This document shows, piece after piece, positions 22,083-27,243 of a stretch of 27,243 nucleotides of DNA; the first letter of the stretch is position 1; every line of letters starts with the position of its first letter. Source of the stretch: DATKEH01 sp035546355 (GTDB lineage: Bacteria; Acidobacteriota; Thermoanaerobaculia; Multivoradales; JAIOJS01); the NCBI GenBank assembly GCA_035546355.1, contig DATKEH010000100.1, positions 1-27,243 of the forward strand. Reading direction: 5' to 3'. Position numbers and translations under genes: made by a program. The notes beneath the pieces are model-generated. The model was not told the DNA's origin. It searched no databases and saw nothing but the letters and a program-made list of their open reading frames with translations.

Positions 22083-23543
22083 ATGAACCGCACCCAGCAC
22101 CTCACCGCCACCGCGGCCGTGATCCTCGCCGCGGCCCTCGGCCCGTGGGCCTGCTCCACCAACCCGGTCACCGGCAAGCAGCAGCTCAACCTCTACAGCC
22201 AGGAGCAGGAGATCGCCCTCGGTCGCCAGTACCACGAGCAGGTGGTACAGCAGATCGGCCTCTACCCCGACGAAGAGCTGCAGCGTTACGTGCAGCGGGT
22301 CGGCGCCCGCCTCGCTGCGGGGGGGGAGCGGCCCGAGCTGCCGTGGACCTTCCGAGTGGTGGACGACGCCTCGGTCAACGCCTTCGCCCTGCCCGGCGGC
22401 TTCATCTACCTGACCCGCGGCATCCTCACCCACTTCAACTCCGAGGCGGAGATGGCGGCGGTGCTGGGCCACGAGATCGGCCACGTCACCGCGCGCCACC
22501 AGGTGAACCAGATGAGCAAGGCGCAGCTCACCCAGGTCGGCCTGACGCTGGGCATGATCCTGTCGCCGGAGGCGCGGCAGTACGGCGACCTGGCCAATCT
22601 CGCGGGTGGGCTGCTGTTCCTCAAGTTCGGCCGCGACGACGAGCGGCAGGCGGACGACCTGGGGCTGCGCTATCTGCACGACAGCCAGTACCCGGCGGAG
22701 GCGATGGGCGAGGTCTTCGGCCTGCTGGCGCGGGTGAGCGCCAAATCCGAGCAGGGGAGGCTGCCTGGATTCCTCACCACCCACCCCTACCCGGAGGAGC
22801 GGCGCGAGCGGATGGAGACGCAGTACGCAGGCCTGCCGGACTCCGTGGCGTCTCCCAGCTGGCAGCGGCAGCCCTACCTGCAGCAGCTCGACGGCGTGGT
22901 CTTCGGGCCCGATCCCCGCGAAGGCTTCTTCCGCGGCAGCCGCTTCTACCACCCCGGGCTGCGCTTCCAGCTCGACGCCCCCGAAGGCTGGAAGGGTGTG
23001 AACCAGAAGCAGGCCGTGGTCTGGCAGAGCCCGCGCGAGGATGCGCTGCTGGTCCTCTCCCTCTCCCAGGAGCGGACCGTGCGCCAGGCGGCGCGCGCCT
23101 TCTTCAACCAACAGGGGGTGCGCTCCGTCGGCAACTTCCCGGTGCAGCCGGGTAGTGGCAACTCCCTGGCCTCGACCTTCTACGTCGCCTCGCAACAGAA
23201 CCCGCTGCAGGGGGCGGTGGCGTTCACCGAGCACGGGGGACGCGTCTTCCAGTTGCTCGGCTTCACCCGTCCCAACGACTGGCGCAGCTACGCCGACGAC
23301 GTCGGGCGGTCGATGCAGAGCTTCCGCGCCTTGACCGAGCGGCGCTATTTCGACGTCGAGCCGATGCGGGTGGACATGGTGCGGGTGGGGTCCGCCATGA
23401 CCCTCGCCGAATTCGACCGCCGCTACCCCTCGTCGATCTCTCTCGAGGACGTCGCCCTGATCAACAACATGACGCCCTCGACCCAGCTGCGCACCGGGCA
23501 GGAGGTGAAGCGGGTCCGCGGCTTCAACCCGGAGAGGGAGTGA
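22083..23543 (+). CDS. M48-family zinc metallopeptidase lipoprotein
   Basis: This gene encodes 486 residues. Residues 1-24 form a signal with Cys24 before STNPVTGKQQL, the start typical of periplasmic M48 lipoproteins; the lipobox (P-W-A-C) is not perfect. The zinc site is HEIGH (130-134) with the third ligand Glu187 in DDERQADDLG. The peptidase region spans about 35-260, including the conserved ASVNAFALPGGFIYLTRG. The C-terminal 220 residues are not peptidase. They include an alpha/beta domain (about 285-420) and an end that resembles a LysM-type module (TLAEFDRRYPSSI...VALINNM...LRTGQEVKRV, about 435-482), which may bind cell wall. The family (BepA/LoiP/HtpX-like) acts in envelope protein quality control. 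It is transcribed away from the T3SS run. ATG 22083 has a GAAGGGAAG site. Confidence 0.93.
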   Translation: MNRTQHLTATAAVILAAALGPWACSTNPVTGKQQLNLYSQEQEIALGRQYHEQVVQQIGLYPDEELQRYVQRVGARLAAGGERPELPWTFRVVDDASVNAFALPGGFIYLTRGILTHFNSEAEMAAVLGHEIGHVTARHQVNQMSKAQLTQVGLTLGMILSPEARQYGDLANLAGGLLFLKFGRDDERQADDLGLRYLHDSQYPAEAMGEVFGLLARVSAKSEQGRLPGFLTTHPYPEERRERMETQYAGLPDSVASPSWQRQPYLQQLDGVVFGPDPREGFFRGSRFYHPGLRFQLDAPEGWKGVNQKQAVVWQSPREDALLVLSLSQERTVRQAARAFFNQQGVRSVGNFPVQPGSGNSLASTFYVASQQNPLQGAVAFTEHGGRVFQLLGFTRPNDWRSYADDVGRSMQSFRALTERRYFDVEPMRVDMVRVGSAMTLAEFDRRYPSSISLEDVALINNMTPSTQLRTGQEVKRVRGFNPERE

Positions 23544-23563
23544 GGGCCGCTGCCTGACGGCCC
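23544..23563 (+). terminator. Hairpin directly after the M48 stop codon
   Basis: GGGCCG (23544-23549) pairs with CGGCCC (23558-23563) across an 8-base loop, starting at the base after the stop codon. No T run follows, so it may protect the mRNA 3' end rather than terminate alone. Confidence 0.35.
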
Positions 23564-23621
23564 CGGTGGACGGTCGGTGACGGTCCCCCACCCGCTAGGT
23601 TCGTTTCCACCCCACCCCTGA

Positions 23622-23643
23622 CCCCGCCCCTCGAGGGGCGGGG
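23622..23643. terminator. Perfect 22-bp GC palindrome
   Basis: A perfect self-complementary stretch of 22 bases, arms CCCCGCCCCT and AGGGGCGGGG around a central CG, lies 78 bases after the M48 stop. It could form a very stable stem in either RNA strand but lacks a T run. Confidence 0.4.
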
Positions 23644-23728
23644 CACCCCGCCCGCGCCGTCTCTCCGGCGATCGCCTGCGCGCCGACTCCCCTCCCGCGC
23701 CGCGCGAGAGTCGCGGTCGACGGGGTCT

Positions 23729-23765
23729 GGCCGGCGATGCCGACCGCCGCTCGGCATCGCCGGCC
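23729..23765. repeat. 15-bp perfect inverted repeat with 7-base loop
   Basis: Arms 23729-23743 (GGCCGGCGATGCCGA) and 23751-23765 are exact reverse complements around CCGCCGC. This is a strong hairpin with no T run on either side, so function is open: bidirectional mRNA 3' protection, a protein site, or a remnant of a mobile repeat. Confidence 0.6.
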
Positions 23766-23962
23766 GCCACCACTGGCGCAAGGGCCGGGCGGGAGCCGGG
23801 ACGGGGAGGTCGGCCCCGCCCGGGCACGGTGCCGGGCCGATCTGGGTGCGGCGCGGGCCGGGGGGAGGAGCCCCGCCAGGGCCCCTCTCGCCGAGCGCAA
23901 AACCCACCCGCCGACGAGGACCATGGGGGGCCCGGCGCGAGGGCTAGCGGAGGCGCCGGTAA

Positions 23963-24030
23963 GGGAGGATTCGGGGGCACCGTGCGCAGCCTGGTCAGCA
24001 GGCGGTCGTCCCCCCGAATCCTCCCGTTTT
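23963..24030 (+). terminator. 15-bp inverted repeat followed by TTTT
   Basis: Arms 23963-23977 (GGGAGGATTCGGGGG) and 24011-24025 are exact reverse complements, separated by 33 bases that hold a further small GCCTG/CAGGC stem. TTTT at 24027-24030 follows on the plus strand, so it could end plus-strand transcripts, though it lies about 420 bases past the M48 stop. The loop is long for a classical terminator. Confidence 0.4.
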
Positions 24031-24101
24031 CGCCAGTCACCTTCCCGGCGCCGTGCCCAGGCGGGGCTCCTCTCCCCGGCCCGGGTCGCGCCCGGCCAAA
24101 T

Positions 24102-25190
24102 CTAACGCAGGAGCTTGCGCCGGTTGCGCACGTAGTCGGCCAGCACGAAGGCGCCGAGGTCGTAGGGGGAGGCGAAGAAGGCGCGGCCGCGGTTGACGCG
24201 GGTGAGCTTCTCCACGAACTCGGTCAGCGCCGGGTCGGTGGCCAGCATGAAGGTGGTGACCACCACCCGCTGCCGGCGGCAGAGGTCCGCCTCCTCGAGG
24301 GTGCGGTTGACGATCTTGAGGTCGAGGCCGAAGGGATTCTTGTAGATCCGGCCCCCTTCGGTGATCGCCGACGGCTTGCCGTCGGTGATCAGGATGATCT
24401 GCTTGTTGGGCTGCTTGCGCCGCGCCAGCAGGCTGCGCGCCAGCTGCAGCGCTTCCCGGGTGTTGGTGTGGTAGGGCCCGGCGTCGATGTAGGGGAGCTC
24501 GGACAGCGCCACCCGCTCGGCGCGGTCGCCGAAGAGGATCACCTCGAGGTGGTCCTTGCTGTACCGGGTCTGGATCAGCTCGGTGAGGGCGAGGGCGACC
24601 TTGCGCGCCGGGGTGATGCGGTCCTCGCCGTAGAGCACCATCGAGTGGCTGACGTCGATGGCCACCACCGTGGCGCAGGCCGTCAGGTGCTCCGTCTCGT
24701 GCACCTCGAGGTCCGCCTCGGACAGCTCGAGGCGGCCGTGCGTACGCTTCAGCGCGTTGTGCACCGAGCGGCGGGGATCGATCCGGTGTACGTCGTCGCC
24801 GAACTCCCAGGGCCGGGTCTCGGGCAGCCGCTCGACGCCCTCGCCCGCCGCGCTCACCGGGTGGTAGCCGGCGGCGCCCTTGTCGAGGCTGGTGAAGATC
24901 TCCTCGAAGGCGCTCTGGCGGAGCCGCCGCTCGCCGGCGCCGGTGAGATGCATCGCTCCCGCGGCGTCGCGCGCCACCAGCTGGCGCTCCTCGAGCGAGG
25001 CGAAGAACGCCTCCAGGTCCACCGACGCGTCGATGTGCCCCTCGCGCTGCAGGTGGCGCATCCACTCCATGGCCTCTTCGACGTCGCCGCTGGCGGCCAG
25101 CAGCAGCTGCTGGAACAGCCGCAGCAGGTCGAGGCCGGCGAGCAGGGCGCGCAGCAGCTCGGGGTCGAGGTGGCGGTAGCGATGGCGCAT
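24102..25190 (-). CDS. VWA-domain protein, partner of the MoxR-like ATPase
   Basis: This gene encodes 362 residues. The N-terminal half (1-165) is helical. The C-terminal half is a von Willebrand A domain with a complete metal site: D179-x-S181-x-S183 (DVSHS), T244 in HTNT and D270 in ITDGKPS. No signal peptide or membrane segment is present, so it is cytoplasmic. It starts 20 bases after the AAA+ gene. Pairs of a MoxR/chelatase-type ATPase and a VWA protein are widespread and thought to act as metal-dependent chaperones or in metal insertion. Here the substrate is unknown. It resembles the chelatase D-subunit-like group by its pairing, but pigment synthesis genes are absent. Confidence 0.88.
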   Translation of the reverse strand: MRHRYRHLDPELLRALLAGLDLLRLFQQLLLAASGDVEEAMEWMRHLQREGHIDASVDLEAFFASLEERQLVARDAAGAMHLTGAGERRLRQSAFEEIFTSLDKGAAGYHPVSAAGEGVERLPETRPWEFGDDVHRIDPRRSVHNALKRTHGRLELSEADLEVHETEHLTACATVVAIDVSHSMVLYGEDRITPARKVALALTELIQTRYSKDHLEVILFGDRAERVALSELPYIDAGPYHTNTREALQLARSLLARRKQPNKQIILITDGKPSAITEGGRIYKNPFGLDLKIVNRTLEEADLCRRQRVVVTTFMLATDPALTEFVEKLTRVNRGRAFFASPYDLGAFVLADYVRNRRKLLR

Positions 25191-25210
25191 GGGCTCGGGC
25201 CCCTGGCCTG

Positions 25211-26710
25211 CTAACCCTCCTCCCGCCCGCGGCCGCGCCGCGGCGGCCGCAGCAGCTGGAACTTGACCATCTCCTTGTAGCTGACCTGGCTGTCCAGGTC
25301 CTCCCGCCCCAGCTTCAGGTGCTGGTGCAGCCCCTCGAGCAGGACCTCCGCCAGGAACGCCCGCTCGTGGCGGTCGTCGACGCCGTCGCCGGCCAGCTCC
25401 AGCAGGCCCGGCACGCGCTCCAGCTCGCCTTCGTAGGCGGCGAACGGCTGCTCGTCCGAAAGGGTGATGGTGTTGCCGGCGGCGAACCAGGCGAGGATGC
25501 CGGCATAGGGCCCGGTGTCGTCCTCGCCGCCGCTCCCCGCTGCCCGGTCGAGGCGCGGGAAGCGGCCTTCGAAGACCTGCTTGGCCGCCTCGCCGACGAG
25601 CCGGCGGGCGACCACCTCGGGCCCTTCCTGCTCCCCCTCGTAGACCATCTCGATCTTGCCGGTGAGCGCCGGCAACAGCATGTGGAAGTCCGCCAGCCGC
25701 GGGTAGACGGGGCGGTCGCCGGTGGCCCACGCCCGCCGTTCGAGGTTGGAGACCAGCAGCTCGAGGGCCGAGATCGGCACCCGCGCGCTCACCCCGGAGG
25801 ACTGGTCGACCAGTTCGCTGTCGCGGGCGACGAAGGCGATGCGCTCGACCAGCGAGCGGGCCAGCTCCGGGATCACCACGCCCTCCTGGTCGCGCTCGAC
25901 CCACGCCTCCTGCGCGGTGATGCGGCCGGCGGTGGCCAGGTCGGGAGGGTAGTGGGTGAGGATCTGCGACGAGATCCGGTCCTTGAGCGGGGTGATGATG
26001 CTGCCGCGGCTGGTGTAGTCCTCGGGGTTGGCGGAGAAGACCATCAGCAGGTCGAGGGGGATGCGGATGGGGAAGCCGCGGATCTGCAGGTCCCGCTCTT
26101 CGAGGATGTTCAGCAGCCCGACCTGGATGCGGGGCGCGAGGTCGGGCAGCTCGTTGATGGCGAAGATGCCGCGGTTGGTGCGCGGCACGATGCCGAAGTG
26201 GATGACCTCGGGGTCGGCGTAGGTGAGCTTGAGATTCGCCGCCTTGATCGGGTCGATGTCGCCCAACAGGTCGGCGATCGAGACGTCCGGGGTGGCGAGC
26301 TTCTCGTTGTAGCGCCCCTCGCGCGGCAGCCACTCCACCGGCGCGTCGTCGCCCGCCTCGGCGACCAGGCGGCGCCCCGGGACGGTGATCGGCGCCAGCG
26401 GGTCCTCGTTGAGCGGCGAGCCGGCGAGCACCGGGATCTCGTCGTCGAGGAGCGCCACCAGGCCGCGCAGGATGCGGGTCTTGGCCTGCCCCCGCAGGCC
26501 GAGCAGGATGAAGTCGTGGCGCGCCAGCAGGGCGTTGACCACTCCCGGTACCACCGTCTGCTCGTATCCCCAGATGGACGGGAACAGCGGCTCGCCGGAG
26601 ACCAGGCGTCGCCGCAGGTTGCCCCGCACCTCCTCCTTGACCGACCGCGGCCGATAGCCGCTCGCCCGCAGCGCCCCGAGCGTGCTCGGCCGCGAGCCGG
26701 CGGCGGTCAT
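25211..26710 (-). CDS. MoxR/magnesium-chelatase-type AAA+ ATPase
   Basis: This gene encodes 499 residues. The AAA+ core is in about residues 45-330. It has Walker A GLRGQAKT (71-78), a helix-2 insert region with LLGDIDPIKA (148-157), Walker B GIFAINELPDL (181-191) with the NEL form common in this family, and sensor 1 SANPEDYTSRG (226-236). The C-terminal 150 residues are helical with an acidic Gly-rich insert. It overlaps the thioredoxin reductase stop by 4 bases (ATGA) and precedes the VWA gene by 20 bases, so all three are likely co-transcribed. The family remodels proteins with its VWA partner; a specific client cannot be named. A sigma54-activator role is unlikely because there is no GAFTGA loop or DNA-binding domain. 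Confidence 0.9.
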   Translation of the reverse strand: MTAAGSRPSTLGALRASGYRPRSVKEEVRGNLRRRLVSGEPLFPSIWGYEQTVVPGVVNALLARHDFILLGLRGQAKTRILRGLVALLDDEIPVLAGSPLNEDPLAPITVPGRRLVAEAGDDAPVEWLPREGRYNEKLATPDVSIADLLGDIDPIKAANLKLTYADPEVIHFGIVPRTNRGIFAINELPDLAPRIQVGLLNILEERDLQIRGFPIRIPLDLLMVFSANPEDYTSRGSIITPLKDRISSQILTHYPPDLATAGRITAQEAWVERDQEGVVIPELARSLVERIAFVARDSELVDQSSGVSARVPISALELLVSNLERRAWATGDRPVYPRLADFHMLLPALTGKIEMVYEGEQEGPEVVARRLVGEAAKQVFEGRFPRLDRAAGSGGEDDTGPYAGILAWFAAGNTITLSDEQPFAAYEGELERVPGLLELAGDGVDDRHERAFLAEVLLEGLHQHLKLGREDLDSQVSYKEMVKFQLLRPPRRGRGREEG

Positions 26711-27243
26711 TCCTGTAGCTCCAACCAGCGCTCGGCGTCGATGGCGGCGCGACAGCCGGTGCCGGCAGCGGTGACCGCCTGGCGGTAGAGCGGGTCCATC
26801 ACGTCGCCGGCGGCGAACACCCCCTCGACGCTGGTGTAGGAGGTGGGCTCGCGGACCTCGAGATAGCCGACGGCGTTCATCTCCAGCTGGCCGACGAACA
26901 GCTCGGTGTTGGGTTGATGGCCGATGGCGACGAACACCCCCTCGGCGGGGTAGACGCTCTGCTCGCCGGTCATCGTGTCCTCCAGCCGCACGCCCTCGAT
27001 GCCGTCCTCGCGGGTGCCCAACACGCCCGCCACCGCGCTGTTCCACTTCCAGGCGATCTTCTGGTGGCCGAAGGCGCGGTCCTGCATGATCTTCGAAGCG
27101 CGCAGCTCGTTGCGGCGGTGCACGACGGTCACCTTGGTGGCGAACTTGGTGAGGAACAGGGCCTCCTCCATCGCCGTGTCGCCGCCGCCGATGACCACCA
27201 CCTCCTTGTCGCGGAAGAAGAAGCCGTCGCAGGTGGCGCAGGC
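26707..27243 (-). CDS. trxB: Thioredoxin reductase TrxB, N-terminal part outside window
   Basis: The last 178 residues are present; the gene runs off the end of the window. The reading begins with the redox site C-A-T-C (codons at 27238-27240 and 27229-27231), then VVVIGGGDTAMEEA, the NADPH-binding GxGxxA-type loop, then HRRNELRASK. Near the end, VFVAIGHQPNT and GVFAAGDV (FAD-contact segment) and the AAGTGCRAAIDAERWL helix are typical of bacterial TrxB. It would reduce thioredoxin with NADPH in the cytoplasm. It overlaps the AAA+ gene by 4 bases, an unusual neighbour for trxB. Identity is clear. Confidence 0.95.
   Translation of the reverse strand, partial: ACATCDGFFFRDKEVVVIGGGDTAMEEALFLTKFATKVTVVHRRNELRASKIMQDRAFGHQKIAWKWNSAVAGVLGTREDGIEGVRLEDTMTGEQSVYPAEGVFVAIGHQPNTELFVGQLEMNAVGYLEVREPTSYTSVEGVFAAGDVMDPLYRQAVTAAGTGCRAAIDAERWLELQE

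Larger units (their letters stand above)
23544..24101. other. Gene-free stretch rich in inverted repeats
   Basis: This 558-base gap lies between the convergent M48 and VWA genes. It is extremely GC-rich. The open frames across it have no ribosome binding site and look like shadows. It holds four inverted repeats listed separately. Nothing resembling a tRNA or a known structured RNA was recognised. Confidence 0.6.

Noticed and set aside
21801..23591. 596-codon minus-strand frame opposite the M48 gene
   Set aside because: It is antisense to a peptidase with an intact zinc site. The reading is His/Val/Glu-rich shadow sequence.
23544..24101. Small protein genes in the repeat-rich gap
   Set aside because: The frames lack ribosome binding sites, are Arg/Pro/Gly-rich and cross the strong inverted repeats.
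1..27243. Insertion sequences, integrase, attachment sites or tRNA that would mark a mobile island
   Set aside because: None could be recognised. The T3SS cluster shares the GC-rich character of its neighbours, so recent transfer is not supported from this window.

Overview
The window is very GC-rich bacterial DNA. It is dominated by one compact gene cluster for a non-flagellar type III secretion system (T3SS, injectisome) on the minus strand, from about 21754 down to 6241, with two FHA-domain membrane proteins trailing to 3440. I see no phylogenetic marker that fixes the species. A C25 (gingipain-like) peptidase, a cysteine-rich secreted beta protein, an M48 lipoprotein peptidase and GTG/TTG starts would suit an Acidobacteriota- or Myxococcota-like diderm, but that is inference. 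No tRNA, rRNA, CRISPR array, transposase or integrase was seen.

Layout. 1-3418 (+): a 5'-truncated C25 peptidase, a fibronectin-III-like lipoprotein overlapping its end, and a small secreted protein. 3440-6231 (-): two FHA proteins, each with a membrane segment, convergent with the secreted protein. 6241-21754 (-): the T3SS. In transcription order: a large glycine-rich secreted-type protein, a SycD-like TPR chaperone, SctE-like, SctF, SctG-like, SctI, SctJ, SctK, SctL, SctN, SctO, SctP, SctQ, a FliO-like protein, SctR, SctS, SctT, SctU, SctV. This follows the order of Yersinia yscE-F-G-(H)-I-J-K-L and yscN-O-P-Q-R-S-T-U, merged into one run with many ATGA/GTGA overlaps. A sigma70-like promoter and a palindrome lie just upstream. 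22083-23543 (+): an M48 metallopeptidase lipoprotein. 23544-24101: a gene-free stretch rich in perfect inverted repeats. 24102-27243 (-): a VWA protein, a MoxR/chelatase-type AAA+ ATPase and the C-terminal part of thioredoxin reductase.

How the genes fit together. SctR-S-T-U-V form the inner-membrane export gate. SctN-L-O are the ATPase, stator and stalk. SctK and SctQ form the sorting platform. SctJ is the inner-ring lipoprotein, SctI the rod, SctF the needle and SctP the length ruler. Small TPR and helical proteins look like chaperones for the needle and a translocator.

Unusual points. SctQ carries an N-terminal FHA domain with the canonical phosphothreonine-binding residues. SctQ also has a strong internal ribosome binding site and GTG positioned to make a separate C-terminal SpoA fragment. 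A FliO-like gene, normally flagellar, sits between sctQ and sctR. The first gene encodes a 264-residue protein whose last ~60 residues resemble a needle subunit. No secretin (SctC) and no ordinary SctD are present; two other FHA membrane proteins may take part of the SctD role.
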